Source: Spirochaetales bacterium
Lineage (GTDB): Bacteria > Spirochaetota > Spirochaetia > SZUA-6 > JAFGRV01
Assembly (NCBI GenBank): GCA_016930085.1
Contig: JAFGHO010000045.1
Span: forward strand, 1-51,086
Direction: 5' to 3'
DNA: 51,086 nt
Positions 16,769 to 27,258 of this stretch are shown piece after piece. A model generated the notes under the pieces. The model had not been told where the DNA came from. It ran no database searches and saw nothing but the letters and a program-made list of their open reading frames with translations. Every line of letters begins with the position of its first letter. Within the stretch, counting starts at the first letter, position 1. The position numbers and the translations under genes are program-made.

Positions 16769-17440
16769 ATGTCCGTTTTAAGAAAAAAGGTTTTCATGGT
16801 TATTATGTTCCTGATTCCGCTTTTTTATCATTATGCGGAAGAACAAGCCGCAAACAGCGTATGCTTTCGCTGGGCTTTTGTGTACAAAGATGAAACAGGG
16901 GAAATACAATCTATCGATCACAATAAATACATTAACAACCTGACATCGGGGAATCGCCTGAAGATCTATCTGGAACCTGTTCGCAATGCCTATATCTACC
17001 TTATTCTATATGATTCGCGGAATGACCTGTTTATCCTTTTCCCGGATATGAAACGTGAATTTTTTGCCGATTATCAGACGGGAAAAGAATACTATGTTCC
17101 GGAAAAAAATATCTGGTTGTATCTTAAAAATGACGGCGGTATGGAAGTATTTCACCTTATTGTTTCCCGCACGCGGTGTGAAGGGCTGGAACAGGCAATC
17201 ACGGATTACCTTGATCTTTTGGAAAAGGAATCCGTTACGGAGAAGATGATGAATATGGCAAAACAGTCCGTTCTTGAAGCGATAAGGGATTTAAAAAAGA
17301 GAAACAGTGTTTTTCAGGGTCCGGATGAACGGCCCCTCAGTATCGCCGGCGATTATCGGGGAGACAAGACGATTCGTCAGTTTATTGACAGGATTGAAGT
17401 TGAGAGTTTTTATGCAAAAACATTCCGGGTGGCACATTAA
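16769..17440 (+). CDS. DUF4384 domain protein, secreted
   Basis: An ATG at 16769 preceded by GAGGTGAAA gives 223 residues and a good signal peptide (MSVLRKKVFMVIMFLIPLF); earlier in-frame ATGs at 16721 and 16751 overlap or abut the previous gene and lack a ribosome site. The body matches DUF4384: FRWAFVYKDETGEI, LTSGNRLKIYLEPVRNAYIYLILYDS, LFILFPD, and a FHLIVS strand. DUF4384 is often fused to caspase domains in other bacteria; here it is a separate gene in the same operon, which supports a functional link. The last 60 residues are charged helices. It overlaps the next gene by 29 bases, indicating translational coupling. Confidence 0.8.
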   Translation: MSVLRKKVFMVIMFLIPLFYHYAEEQAANSVCFRWAFVYKDETGEIQSIDHNKYINNLTSGNRLKIYLEPVRNAYIYLILYDSRNDLFILFPDMKREFFADYQTGKEYYVPEKNIWLYLKNDGGMEVFHLIVSRTRCEGLEQAITDYLDLLEKESVTEKMMNMAKQSVLEAIRDLKKRNSVFQGPDERPLSIAGDYRGDKTIRQFIDRIEVESFYAKTFRVAH

Positions 17441-20400
17441 CAGGAAAGTGCTGTTCCTCGGGGCGGTTATTACATTTATTTCGTTTTTACTCGCTTATCT
17501 GTTTGGTTTTATTATAGCGCCTTCATTCTTTGAATCCTGGCAGAACAAAATATCGGATGGTTTTTTCAAACTCAGGTATACACTTAACGGAAAGGGAGAT
17601 ATTTCTCCGTATATTATTCATGCCGTCCTCGATGACACGAGTTATCACTCCTTTGAAACGGCCGGTGATGATAATAATCTGTATTACAGAATTCTCTCGA
17701 CGATCGCCAATGCCGGTGTAAAGGCAATCGCATGCGATATTTTTTTCAGTAAACGGGGCAGGTACCTTGAAGATAACCGTCAATTCAAGCGGGCCGCCGG
17801 GCAGGCAAAAATTTATGTTCCCGTCATCCTTTATCCCGAAAATTATGTGATCGGATTTGACCGGGCCGGTATCAATAACGATAATGAAGCACTTGTCGAG
17901 AAAAATCTCTGGTATCCCAAAGTACTGGGGAAAGGGAATCCGCCTGCCGCCCGGATGATCATAACGCCCATTCCCGATGTTGCGGAAAACGCTTGCGGTC
18001 TGGGACATATTACATGCGATCCGGATGTCGATGGGATCAACCGCCGGTTTCCCCTGTTGTATAAATATAAAGACGGATATTTTCCCGCCCTGGTGCTGCG
18101 TATGCTCGCCGATGTTCTGGGTGTCGCTTCCCCGGATATCGAAGTCTTCTTCGGCAGATATATCCGGCTCCCCGATGCACGGTGTGGTGAGTTCGTAAGA
18201 AAAGACATAACGATTCCCATTGATGCAAAGGGCCGTATAATCGTCAACTTTGCCGGATCCTGGGATGATTCCTTTATTCACTTTCCCGTTCATAATCTTC
18301 TAAAAACCGAAATGGATACCGGTCTCAAATTGAGACTTTACGATGATTTTGAAGGTTCGATTGTTTTGTTTTCCGATACTTCCACGAGAAATAAAGATTA
18401 TGGCCCCGGGATTTTCGATCGCGTTTATCCGCTGAGCGGTCTGCATCTCAATATTGCAAATACGATACTCACGGGGGAATTCATTCATAAACCCGGAATC
18501 GGCATTCATGTCATCATCTCTCTTGTTGTTGCACTGATCTTCTGGGTGCTTTCATTTACGCTTCGTCCGGCAGGGTATCTTGTTTCTTCCGTTTGCCTGA
18601 TTTTTCTTTATATGATTTTTGCGGCCTGGGTTTTTATCAGTGTTCGGGTGCTTTTGACGATGACCCACGATCTTGCGGGACTCTGCGTCGCGTTACTTCT
18701 CATATGTTTTTATCGTTTTGTTATCGAGGACCGGGAAAAAAGAATACTCATCGACAAAGCACTCACCGCGAAAAAGCTCAAAAATATAAATACGGAGCTC
18801 GAGGCCGCGAATAAAACACTCAAGCAGGTTGAGCGATACAGGGAGCACTTTGTACAGAATATTACGCATGAGTTCAGAACACCGCTGACGCTTATTCTCA
18901 GTCCCCTTGATACGCTTCTTGAAAATAATGAGATCAAGAACAAACCGGAAATACTTAAAACGCTCAGTATCATAAAACGGAACTCGCAAAAGCTGTTGTA
19001 TTTAATAGAACAGCTTCTCGATTTGTCAAAAATAAAATCGGGGAAAATGGATCTTGTCATTAATCGATGTAATATTGTCGATCTTCTCTTTTCTCTTGTC
19101 GAGTATTTTCTACCGCTTGCGAAGAACAGGGGAATACGTCTGGAATTCAAAAAGAACGTCGACACTTTTTTTGTTCCCGTCGACAAGGAAAAATTGGAAA
19201 AAGTAATTTCCAATCTTTTATCCAATGCACTCAAATTCTCAAAAAAGGGCGACAAAATAATCGTGGAATGCATTCCTCCGGTATTCCTCGAAAGTCTAAA
19301 AATTGAATGGCCTTTTGAAAAACCGCAGGAGGTGTACGGCATAAGGGTAAGGGACACGGGAATCGGCATACCGGAAAAAGATCTGTCCGTTATTTTTGAA
19401 CGGTATAAACAGGGGGAACAACGCGACCAAAACGCGAATTCCGGAAGCTGGAGTTTCGGAAGCGGGATCGGTCTTGCACTGGTGAGAGAATATATTGCCA
19501 TGCATCACGGTATCGTTACGGTGGAAAGCAGACCCGGGAAGGGCACGGTCTTTGATATCTATCTTCCCGCAACGGATACGGCTTTTGAAAATGATCCCCG
19601 GTGTTCGGTAGAGACAGGATCGGAATCGGCCGGTTTTACCGGCCGATTCAAATCACATGCTGACCTTCTTTTTTCGGATCTAATGCAGCGGTCCGAAACA
19701 TCTTCCGCTGAAATAAACGGCACATCGGGGAAACGGCACGGTACCATTCTTGTTATCGATAATGACGGCCAGATGCGTGATTACCTCCGGCTGGTTCTAT
19801 CTCGACGATACAGCGTGTATGAGGCGACGGATGGGGAAGAGGGGTTCAGAATTGCCTGTGACAGTAAACCGGACCTTGTCATTGTCGATCTTCTCATGCC
19901 CCGGACGGACGGCATCGCTTTATTAAAGAAATTCCGTTCGAACCCTAAAACGGAGGGTATTCCCGTTCTTCTCGTCACGGCCAGAACAACCGAGGATATG
20001 ACAAATACCGATGAAACCGTACTGCCGCAAGACTACCTCGTCAAACCGTTCGGTCCGCTCGAGCTGGAGACACGGGTGTCGAACCTTCTTGAAGCGGGCC
20101 TGTTCAATAAACTGCACATACAACCGCATGATGACAAAATGCGGGAAAGCCTGCCGGTCACGGACACCGGTATCGTATTTCCCGGCGATCCCGTTCTGTT
20201 TGTCGACGATGAAAAAGAGATGCTCGATGCGGAAAAGACCGCGTGCGCACAATACGGTATAACAAACAGTATCCTGTGCGACGACGGCCGCCGGGTCATG
20301 TCCCTGCTTGCAAAGAATTCCGTTTCCTGTGTCGTTATCGATCTCGCCATGCCCCATGTTTCAGGGAGGGACCTGCTCGAGAAAATAAAGCTGCATTATC

Positions 20401-21581
20401 CGGAGATTCCCGTTATTGTCGTAACGGGAATCTCCGCGATCGACTCCGCGGTTGACTGTATGCGGAACGGCGCTTTCGATTACCTGGTAAAGCCCGTCGA
20501 AAGAGAACGGCTTGCAACGGTCATCCGTCACTGTATCGAACGGCGAATCCTGACCGAAGAAAACAACAGGCTTCGAAACAGTCTTTCGGGATACGGTCTC
20601 ATGTATCCCGATGCTTTTTCCAAGATAATCACCCGGAATGATTCAATGTTGACTATTTTTAAAGTGATTGAATCGTTTGCAGACAGTAATCAACCTGTTT
20701 TGATTTGCGGGGAGAGTGGTGTGGGGAAAGAGCTTATTGCCGAGGCAATTCACCTTTCGAGTAAACGGACGGGGAAATTCATTGCCGAGAACATCGCGGG
20801 ACTGGATTCGACGATTTTTTCAGATACGCTTTTTGGACATGTAAAGGGAGCATATACCGGAGCCGTTACACAACGCAGGGGCCTCGTCGAAGAAGCTGCC
20901 GGCGGCACGCTATTTCTCGATGAAATCGGAGAACTCGATACGGAATCTCAGGTTAAATTGCTTCGTTTCCTTGAGTACAGGGAGTACCGGCATATCGGAA
21001 GCGATCAAACAAAACATTCCGATGCCCGTATTATTGCCGCGACCAATGTCAGTCTTGATGAAAAAATTGAAGAATGCCGGTTCCGGAAAGATCTCTATTA
21101 CCGTTTTTCGCAAAAAATAACTATACCGCCGTTAAGAGAGAGGCTCGATGATGTACCTGTGCTGCTTGATTTTTTTCTGGAAAAATCGGCAAACGCGTAC
21201 CATAAAGCAAAGCCGAAAATCGATCCGGAATTAATAAGTATCGTATCAAGTTATCATTATCCGGGCAATGTCAGGGAATTCGCCGCTATGATCGACCGGG
21301 CCGTGAATCTTCATTCGGGAGGAGGTGCGCTGGGAACCGCCTTCTTTCGCGATTATATCCGGCAGCACGGCAATAAACCGCTCATAAATATAGAAAAAAC
21401 AACGCGCCCTTCGAGTTTAATTACGTATTCAGGGAATTTCCCGACCATTGACGAGGTCGAATACTTTTTTATCCAGCAGGCAATGAAAAAAGCAAATGGA
21501 AACCAGCGTATCGCCTCAAAATTACTGGGTCTTTCAACGTCCGCATTGAATAGAAGACTTAAAAAAGGAAAGATCATGTAA
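17412..21581 (+). CDS. CHASE2 sensor histidine kinase fused to two receivers, sigma-54 AAA+ domain and Fis-type HTH
   Basis: From the ATG at 17412 the protein has 1389 residues. Order: a TM helix (about 12-32); a periplasmic CHASE2 domain (about 40-355); three TM helices (about 360-445); a short coiled coil; HisKA with ITHEFRTPL and phospho-acceptor His486; HATPase with N-box [13 protein letters not shown]1 with Asp826; REC2 with Asp977; AAA+ with Walker A GESGVGKE (about 1100-1107) and the sigma-54-contact loop GAYTGA (1146-1151); and a C-terminal HTH_8 motif ([14 protein letters not shown]). So sensor, phosphorelay and NtrC-type activator are in one chain held in the inner membrane. The start is a choice: the frame opens at 17307, but that would overlap the previous gene by 134 bases. 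REC2 next to AAA+ matches NtrC order. Confidence 0.9.
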   Translation: MQKHSGWHINRKVLFLGAVITFISFLLAYLFGFIIAPSFFESWQNKISDGFFKLRYTLNGKGDISPYIIHAVLDDTSYHSFETAGDDNNLYYRILSTIANAGVKAIACDIFFSKRGRYLEDNRQFKRAAGQAKIYVPVILYPENYVIGFDRAGINNDNEALVEKNLWYPKVLGKGNPPAARMIITPIPDVAENACGLGHITCDPDVDGINRRFPLLYKYKDGYFPALVLRMLADVLGVASPDIEVFFGRYIRLPDARCGEFVRKDITIPIDAKGRIIVNFAGSWDDSFIHFPVHNLLKTEMDTGLKLRLYDDFEGSIVLFSDTSTRNKDYGPGIFDRVYPLSGLHLNIANTILTGEFIHKPGIGIHVIISLVVALIFWVLSFTLRPAGYLVSSVCLIFLYMIFAAWVFISVRVLLTMTHDLAGLCVALLLICFYRFVIEDREKRILIDKALTAKKLKNINTELEAANKTLKQVERYREHFVQNITHEFRTPLTLILSPLDTLLENNEIKNKPEILKTLSIIKRNSQKLLYLIEQLLDLSKIKSGKMDLVINRCNIVDLLFSLVEYFLPLAKNRGIRLEFKKNVDTFFVPVDKEKLEKVISNLLSNALKFSKKGDKIIVECIPPVFLESLKIEWPFEKPQEVYGIRVRDTGIGIPEKDLSVIFERYKQGEQRDQNANSGSWSFGSGIGLALVREYIAMHHGIVTVESRPGKGTVFDIYLPATDTAFENDPRCSVETGSESAGFTGRFKSHADLLFSDLMQRSETSSAEINGTSGKRHGTILVIDNDGQMRDYLRLVLSRRYSVYEATDGEEGFRIACDSKPDLVIVDLLMPRTDGIALLKKFRSNPKTEGIPVLLVTARTTEDMTNTDETVLPQDYLVKPFGPLELETRVSNLLEAGLFNKLHIQPHDDKMRESLPVTDTGIVFPGDPVLFVDDEKEMLDAEKTACAQYGITNSILCDDGRRVMSLLAKNSVSCVVIDLAMPHVSGRDLLEKIKLHYPEIPVIVVTGISAIDSAVDCMRNGAFDYLVKPVERERLATVIRHCIERRILTEENNRLRNSLSGYGLMYPDAFSKIITRNDSMLTIFKVIESFADSNQPVLICGESGVGKELIAEAIHLSSKRTGKFIAENIAGLDSTIFSDTLFGHVKGAYTGAVTQRRGLVEEAAGGTLFLDEIGELDTESQVKLLRFLEYREYRHIGSDQTKHSDARIIAATNVSLDEKIEECRFRKDLYYRFSQKITIPPLRERLDDVPVLLDFFLEKSANAYHKAKPKIDPELISIVSSYHYPGNVREFAAMIDRAVNLHSGGGALGTAFFRDYIRQHGNKPLINIEKTTRPSSLITYSGNFPTIDEVEYFFIQQAMKKANGNQRIASKLLGLSTSALNRRLKKGKIM

Positions 21582-22070
21582 TGATCGTATCAAGATCGTC
21601 TGTTGTCCGATGTTTTCCGAATCCGACTCTTTTTTGATGCTGCGGGTGTTGTTGGGGAGGATCATCGCGTCCGTCGTTTCCGCTTACCGGGGCAGTGCAT
21701 TCTATACACATGAAAGAACAGGTAAAGTAAAACTCATTTGTAGCTACTGAACATTTATATTATTATTGAAATACTAATAATTGCGCGCCAAATCAACAAA
21801 TATTACTATTATGGAATTAATTTATGGATTAAATTTATGTATAAACAGTCCGGGAATAAGGTTGTGTAAAATGCCGGAAGCTGATTAAGCATTATCCGGT
21901 AGGTAATGCAATAAGGGATGAAGAATAATTGACGGTTTTACATCTTTGCCGGATGAGTGTCCGGATTGACAGGTAATCAACTTCGTTGAAGTCCAATTGT
22001 AAATGAAATAAGGTGGTATTCAATAAAGTTGAATTCCGATCGTCGTTACAATGAGGTGGGCCAATGCAAA
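21582..22070. other. Intergenic stretch without recognisable gene
   Basis: No open frame here shows a family signature. The stretch is AT-rich from about 21720 to 21900. Short frames on both strands near 21900-22060 look protein-like in places but are broken by stops, and I could not assign them. Confidence 0.4.
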
Positions 22071-22105
22071 AAAAAGGAACAGACATAGATGCTGTTCCTT
22101 TTTAA
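22071..22105 (-). terminator. Terminator of the sugar ABC operon
   Basis: AAAAAGGAACAG and CTGTTCCTTTTT flank a nine-base loop. A/T tracts on both sides make it bidirectional; it follows the stop of the MalG-type permease at 22125 by about 20 bases. Confidence 0.8.
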
Positions 22106-22124
22106 TTTGCTTTCACCGTTAAAC

Positions 22125-22988
22125 TTATTCTTTCAGAGCCCCCAGGGTGACTCCCGCTATTATATACTTCGATAATAAGAAATAAACAACAAAAAGCGGG
22201 AGGACTGTTAATGTCAGCGCCAGATAAACCGCTCCGTACTCGGTCCTGTAGATATCACCGCGCAAAAGACTCGCCATAATAGGCATTGTATATTTATCAC
22301 TGTCGGTCAGTAATACCAGAGGCAGAAACAACTGGTTCCAGTTGAATACGAATATGAATATGCCCTGGACGGCGAGAGCCGGCTTCATGATTGGCATGAT
22401 TATCCTGTTAAAAATATAAAACTCTCTTGCTCCGTCGATTCTTGCGGAATTGACAATATCAAGCGACAGTGTCGCCAGTAAATACTGTCTCATAAAGAAT
22501 ACGGTGGCCGGTGCTGCTATTGCCGGAAGTATCAGGGGCCAGAAACTGTTGGTCCAGTGGATCCGGTATATAAACTGGTAAAAGCCTATGGTAAACACCT
22601 GAACCGGGAGCATGAGGACCAGCATAATGAACGTAAAGAAAGGTCTGCGCAGTCTCCAGTCATATGCCACAATACCATATGCGGTAAGTGAAGAAAAGTA
22701 TAACGCGCATATAGTGGCTCCCACGGATATTATCATCGAGTTTATAAAGCCGGTAAACGGATCAAAACTTTTTCCGCTAAATATAATTTTAATGTTATCG
22801 AGTAAATGAGTTGAGGGTATCAGTGAAACCGCAGTTTGCTGGATTTCATATGTTCCTCTTGTTGCATTCACAACCATGGTAAGAAAGGGGAAAATACTCA
22901 GTATGGATAAAAAGATACATACCGTGTATATAATGGTCTTGTTGATTGTCTGTGCGGTTTTCAGGCTGCTTTTATCTATTGTTATCAT
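22125..22988 (-). CDS. Carbohydrate ABC transporter permease, MalG type
   Basis: The 287-residue protein has six predicted TM helices and the CUT1 inner-membrane signature with the EAA loop (DGAREFYIFNRIIMPIMKPAL), which docks on the ATPase. The ATG overlaps the stop of the upstream permease (TAATG), so the two are translationally coupled. It pairs with the MalF-type permease to form the channel of a binding-protein-dependent sugar importer. The sugar cannot be told from sequence. Confidence 0.9.
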   Translation of the reverse strand: MITIDKSSLKTAQTINKTIIYTVCIFLSILSIFPFLTMVVNATRGTYEIQQTAVSLIPSTHLLDNIKIIFSGKSFDPFTGFINSMIISVGATICALYFSSLTAYGIVAYDWRLRRPFFTFIMLVLMLPVQVFTIGFYQFIYRIHWTNSFWPLILPAIAAPATVFFMRQYLLATLSLDIVNSARIDGAREFYIFNRIIMPIMKPALAVQGIFIFVFNWNQLFLPLVLLTDSDKYTMPIMASLLRGDIYRTEYGAVYLALTLTVLPLFVVYFLLSKYIIAGVTLGALKE

Positions 22989-24004
22989 TATGCACCTCCC
23001 TCTGCTGCGGCTTTCCGTTGTACTCTGGCAGCATCCTTTGCCGCTTTAAGCAATGCTTTCTTTTCCTTGCGAAACCTTACTTCGTCCTTGTCCCGCAGGA
23101 TATAGAAAAGGCCTGCCGAAAGAAATCCGATTATGACAAACATAACCATACTTGCCGCAGCCGCGCGGTTAAACAAGTAGCTTCCTGCAAAAGCCTGGTT
23201 GTAAATAAACATACTTGTGGTAAGGGTCGCATTATCGGGTCTTCCCAGATTGAACAGCCACGGAATGTCGAACATCGTCAAACCGCCGATTAAACTGGTG
23301 ACAAGAATATAGAGGATTATCGTTCTCACACTCGGTAGTGTTATATGTAAGAACATCTGTGGTGCCGATGCTCCATCCATTTCGGCGGCCTCAAACAGCG
23401 CCGGGCTGATGCTCATGATCCCGCCGATAAGTATCAGCATTGTATTGCCGTACCACATCCAGAACTGGATAAACGCGACGATCAACCGCGACGCCCATGC
23501 CGACTGTAAAAAGAAAAAAGGTTCCTTTCGCATACCCAGGCCCATCAGTATATCGTTGATGGGTCCCTTCGGATATCCAAACAGAACGTTGAAGAGGATG
23601 GCTATCGTTGCCGCCGTAATTATATTCGGCATATAGAAAAGGACTTTGAAAGCCCCCTGACCGCGGGTTTTCAACCGGGCGTTTGTAAACCAGGCAGCAA
23701 GGAGAAGCGCAAGTCCCAGCTGCGGAATAAAGTTGAAAACCCAGATTATCAACGTATTTAACAATGATATCGTGAATGAAGGGTTGGCAAGTATGCTTTT
23801 GAAATTTCCGAATATATCCGGTAATATCTTGAAATCGGTTTTTCCTATACCCTTTAAATCCGTGAAACCAACGGTAATAGTGTATATAACCGGATATAAG
23901 GCAAAGATCAGGAATGCCACGACAAAAGGAATAGAGAATATATAGCCGTATTTTGCATAGCTGACACTCTTCTGACGTATGCGATGGATTCTGGTTTGCG
24001 CCAT
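22988..24004 (-). CDS. Carbohydrate ABC transporter permease, MalF type
   Basis: The 338-residue protein follows a TAACCTCC-complement ribosome site (GGAGGTTAAAACCC). It has six TM segments and an EAA loop reading EMDGASAPQMFLHITLPSVRT. The C-terminal 35 residues are unusually basic and Ala-rich (KKALLKAAKDAARVQRKAA), probably a cytoplasmic tail. It lies downstream of the binding-protein gene, separated by a terminator-like hairpin, so it is likely expressed at a lower level. Confidence 0.9.
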   Translation of the reverse strand: MAQTRIHRIRQKSVSYAKYGYIFSIPFVVAFLIFALYPVIYTITVGFTDLKGIGKTDFKILPDIFGNFKSILANPSFTISLLNTLIIWVFNFIPQLGLALLLAAWFTNARLKTRGQGAFKVLFYMPNIITAATIAILFNVLFGYPKGPINDILMGLGMRKEPFFFLQSAWASRLIVAFIQFWMWYGNTMLILIGGIMSISPALFEAAEMDGASAPQMFLHITLPSVRTIILYILVTSLIGGLTMFDIPWLFNLGRPDNATLTTSMFIYNQAFAGSYLFNRAAAASMVMFVIIGFLSAGLFYILRDKDEVRFRKEKKALLKAAKDAARVQRKAAAEGGA

Positions 24005-24211
24005 GGGTTTTAACCTCCGGTAAAATTTATTGTGTCTTTTATTTTCATATATCAGATATTAAAACTGTAAGGTCCGGCAATTTTACTCCCGCCGCCAGAT
24101 ACTGAATGTTACGTGGAAGAGTAAATATGAATTGCCAAAATAATACCTGCAATTCATGAAATGCCAATTACAGGCTCAAAATGAAGCCCCACAATAATTA
24201 AGAAATATCGG

Positions 24212-24254
24212 ATACAAAAAAATATGGAGCGAACGGATGAATCCGTCCGCTCCA
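24212..24254 (-). terminator. Terminator/attenuator between binding protein and permease genes
   Basis: TGGAGCG-A-ACGGAT / ATCCGT-C-CGCTCCA stem; on the minus strand it is followed closely by seven T. It would end most transcripts after the binding-protein gene, giving the usual excess of binding protein over permeases. Confidence 0.75.
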
Positions 24255-24267
24255 GTCTTTTAGAAAA

Positions 24268-25590
24268 CTACTTTACGACGATATCGAGGTTGTCGGCTAC
24301 CATCTGTTTGAAATCAGCAATAGCCTGCGCGCGAGTTTTGTTGCCGGAAGTATATTCCCGGACCTGATCGCGCCAGAATCTGTTAATCGTTTCGTCGTAC
24401 TGGGTTTTGTTTTTACCGGTTGCAAATGCGCCTGCAGGGACAAATACGTCAAACATATTCTGTCCGCCGAGGAACTTGAGTTTACCGTCTGATTTAGCCA
24501 TGACCGTACCGGAAGCGACAGCATCTTTTGTCGGATTGTCGGGATTGAACGTTCCGTTTGCCCAGTAGTACTGGAGGCCTGTGTTGGAACAATCAAGTGT
24601 GATCCATTCAATGATCTGGCCCAGAACTTTTTTGTCAACTTTGGTGTTTTTATTCGCGATAACCCATGTTCCGCCCCAGAAGAAACCTACCGGCGGTTCA
24701 CAAATAGCCCAGTCGCCGTATGTATCGCCGCAATTATTTGCCATGACATAGTTGATGAGCCATGCGGGACCAAAGTAACCTAAAATCTTTTTTGGGCCGG
24801 CGTCTTTCATGTCTGCAAACCAGGCATCCGTCCAGTCCTGTGTATCATTGTGGTAACCATTGTCCTTGAGTTTCTTTGCAATGTCAAGGAAAGCTTCCCG
24901 ATCAGGATCGATATTGAGTGCGCCGTTAACAATCCAGCCCTTTTTTGAGCCGTTTTCTACAGCATGCCATACATCGCCGTCACCGGAAACGATTCCGTAA
25001 CCTTTTGCTTTCAGGGCAGCGGCGGCTTCAAAAAATTTGTCCCAGCCCGGGCCGATTTTGGTTTTGATAACTTTGGGATCATCCGTTCCCCAGACGGCCT
25101 TGGCAATTGAACGGCGATAAATATAAGCACCGCCTGTTGCCTGATAACCGAGACCAACAAGATCGCCACCAGCTCTTGTACCGATATCGACAGTATACTG
25201 TGCGATATCACACTCTTTTAATTTTTTTGCTACATCGATGCCGAGGCTTTTATAAGGGGCAGCTTGAGTAGCCATGTCACCCTGTGTGTACTTGAGGACG
25301 AAAGCGGATTCAGCTGTGTAGATATCGGGAGCATCTGCACCGCCGCCGACAAGGGCCTGGTCAAGAGCCGGCTGATAAGCACCGTCTGTGGTTGCTATAA
25401 TAGTAACTTTGACTTCATAATCGAAATCCGGATGCAGTTCCTTGTACTTGTCAAGCATTTTGGGAACTTCATCTGTAAAGCTCCACAGATTGATGACTTT
25501 CGAACCACCGGTACTTTCTTGAGTTCCGGTTGCAAACACCATGCCGACTGTCAGCATGAGCAATACAAGTATTGCCATAATTTTTTTCAT
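24268..25590 (-). CDS. Carbohydrate ABC transporter substrate-binding protein
   Basis: The start at 25590 follows AAGGAGGAATTAC and gives 440 residues; the frame upstream is not needed. The N-terminus MKKIMAILVLLMLTVGMVFATGTQES is the signal type seen in spirochaete binding proteins. The rest matches family 1 solute-binding proteins (INLWSFTDEVPKML, then ADAPDIYTAE). It captures a sugar in the periplasm and hands it to the two permeases downstream. No ATP-binding gene is present in this cluster, so a shared ATPase encoded elsewhere is expected, as is common for CUT1 systems. Confidence 0.9.
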   Translation of the reverse strand: MKKIMAILVLLMLTVGMVFATGTQESTGGSKVINLWSFTDEVPKMLDKYKELHPDFDYEVKVTIIATTDGAYQPALDQALVGGGADAPDIYTAESAFVLKYTQGDMATQAAPYKSLGIDVAKKLKECDIAQYTVDIGTRAGGDLVGLGYQATGGAYIYRRSIAKAVWGTDDPKVIKTKIGPGWDKFFEAAAALKAKGYGIVSGDGDVWHAVENGSKKGWIVNGALNIDPDREAFLDIAKKLKDNGYHNDTQDWTDAWFADMKDAGPKKILGYFGPAWLINYVMANNCGDTYGDWAICEPPVGFFWGGTWVIANKNTKVDKKVLGQIIEWITLDCSNTGLQYYWANGTFNPDNPTKDAVASGTVMAKSDGKLKFLGGQNMFDVFVPAGAFATGKNKTQYDETINRFWRDQVREYTSGNKTRAQAIADFKQMVADNLDIVVK

Positions 25591-25652
25591 GTAATTCCTC
25601 CTTGTAAACTTTCTATATTTGCCCTTTAAAACTAAAGGAAAAATTTCATTGC

Positions 25653-25681
25653 ATAATAACACAGCTTTTTTTAGGCGTAAA
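25653..25681 (-). promoter_or_regulatory. Promoter of the sugar ABC operon
   Basis: On the minus strand TTTACG (25676-25681), 17 bases, TATTAT (25653-25658). The transcript would start near 25646, about 55 bases before the ATG. Confidence 0.55.
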
Positions 25682-25719
25682 GTACTTTTTGTTGATTTTT
25701 TCTAGAAAGTTGATAGAAT

Positions 25720-25729
25720 AAACCGGTTT
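25720..25729. promoter_or_regulatory. AAACCGGTTT palindrome upstream of the sugar ABC promoter
   Basis: A perfect 10-bp palindrome with a central CG, about 40 bp upstream of the -35 element. The shape is like LacI-family operators, but no LacI-type gene is in the window. Confidence 0.3.
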
Positions 25730-25755
25730 TTTTATCATTTTGAATGATCAGTATA

Positions 25756-26560
25756 CTATCTCCCGGGATCGATTATCATATACCGGTTGTCGCCCGCATA
25801 CCCGTACCAGTCAACGCCGTCTCTGCCCGGGTCAGTCTCGCCTTTGATTGCTGCGGCGAAAACCCGCCGGGCGGTTTTCGGAAAAAAGTTGCCTAAATGT
25901 CTGTCGGGTATGGCGGTATGGATAGTAATAGGCTTACGGACATGATTCTCCTGTTTTCCCGGTTTAAAAATTGATGTTTGAAGGGGGGGGATGGTATATG
26001 TGTTTTTCAGCGACGAAGTATCCAAAAAGGTGAATAATGACTCGTATACAAAGAAATAAAGTTATTTCGACCCGGTAAATGCTGAAGAATCTTGAACAAT
26101 TGTCGTAATTTCCTCCAAGGGGTTTGTCTCATATTCTTCTCAATATCCATCTGTTTGAATGTTTTCTCAAATTCTTCGATGACTTTGTTACCATATTTCT
26201 CTACAAACGCAAAAAACAACTCCAACAGTCACCGCACGGGCCGGGTGATACGAGAGCAATTCAAATCCGCATGCAGCAGCGTGAACTTTCGATACATAAT
26301 TTCCGTGATATACATGTGTGCGTGTTCCCGGCTTTTCAATATGACGGCGTGATACCGGTTCATTCGTTGTTTTCCCCATTGACGTTCCTGAAAATATTTG
26401 TTCTCCTGTATTGTATAACGATGAAAAAATATACACTGTATTGATTTTTTTAGGGAAACAGTAATCATCCCGGAAAATTTCTGCCGTCATCGGCATTTCA
26501 TCCGCTTTTTCAATTTATAAAAATCCTGTTTTTCCTCACCTGAAGCATTCCTGTTCTCCT
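25756..26560. other. Gene-poor stretch with a possible RHS-type fragment
   Basis: At 25756-25835 the minus strand reads ETDPGRDGVDWYGYAG and then NRYMIIDPGR before a stop. This resembles the last core repeat of RHS/YD proteins (PDP...NLYxYxxNNPxxxxDPxG) and may be a remnant. The rest, to about 26560, has only short frames with no signature. Confidence 0.3.
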
Positions 26561-26588
26561 TGACGAATGCCGTATTCCGTGTTATAGT
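26560..26588 (+). promoter_or_regulatory. Promoter of the lamin-tail lipoprotein
   Basis: TTGACG (26560-26565), 17 bases, TATAGT (26583-26588). The start near 26595 would leave a leader of about 100 bases before the ATG at 26697. Confidence 0.6.
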
Positions 26589-26696
26589 CATGCTGCTTTG
26601 AACAGCAAAAAACAAGAAGAGGCCCGGCGATGGGCAATGCAATATCTTCCTTTTCCTCATCGCCTTGAAGCCATTAATGCAAAAAAGGAAAAAAAC

Positions 26697-27050
26697 ATGA
26701 GACACCTGATTGTTCTGTTATTATCACTCATCATCTTCACGGGATGCATGCCGTATACAGGAGACAGAGAAAAACCGGGCGTGTATATCTATTCGGTTAC
26801 CGCGCCCCCGATTAGCCGGGAACAGATCACCCTCAAGAACAACGCGGATAATGAGGCGGATATATCCAACTGGAAACCGGGAGATATTAATGATCCGTGG
26901 GCATACAATATCCCCGAAGGAACGATTCTCACCGCGTACGCGAAAAAGAAATTTCCCCAGTCAACCATAGGGTTCCAGATCAACGACAGCGATGAGATTA
27001 TCTATTTAAGGGATGACTCGGACAACATCATCGATACCTGGTCGAATTGA
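26697..27050 (+). CDS. Small lipoprotein with lamin-tail (LTD) domain
   Basis: The ATG at 26697 follows AAAAAAGGAAA and opens a lipoprotein signal (MRHLIVLLLSLIIFTGC), giving 117 residues. Residues 33-117 form a single LTD fold: EQITLKNNADNEADISNW, PWAYNIPEGTIL, and DSDEIIYLRDDSDNIIDTW. LTD domains in bacteria are usually extracellular and accompany nucleases or surface proteins; here the domain stands alone. No partner gene is evident. The 200 bases downstream hold nothing recognisable. Confidence 0.8.
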   Translation: MRHLIVLLLSLIIFTGCMPYTGDREKPGVYIYSVTAPPISREQITLKNNADNEADISNWKPGDINDPWAYNIPEGTILTAYAKKKFPQSTIGFQINDSDEIIYLRDDSDNIIDTWSN

Positions 27051-27258
27051 TATCAACCGCTTTATTCAAAATGCAGGAGAGACGAGATGAATCGATGTTA
27101 GCCATTCGCAATGCGAGACACCTGCATCGGATATAATCCCCGTATCCTAATGGTTTGCCGTAATTATACGGTAGACATTCAAGAAAAACTGCACATCCAT
27201 TCCGTTTCTTTCCGCGAATTCCGGTGCGCCGATTCTCTCTTAAATACCCCTTCCGAAA

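Noticed and set aside
21892-22086. Minus-strand 64-codon frame (FNEVDYLSIRTLIRQRC) as a mobile element remnant
   Set aside because: I could not match it to any transposase or phage protein, and the region carries no inverted repeats other than the terminator.
26007-26496. Overlapping short minus-strand frames that looked like a frameshifted gene
   Set aside because: Joining the frames gives no recognisable family, so I list the stretch only as gene-poor.
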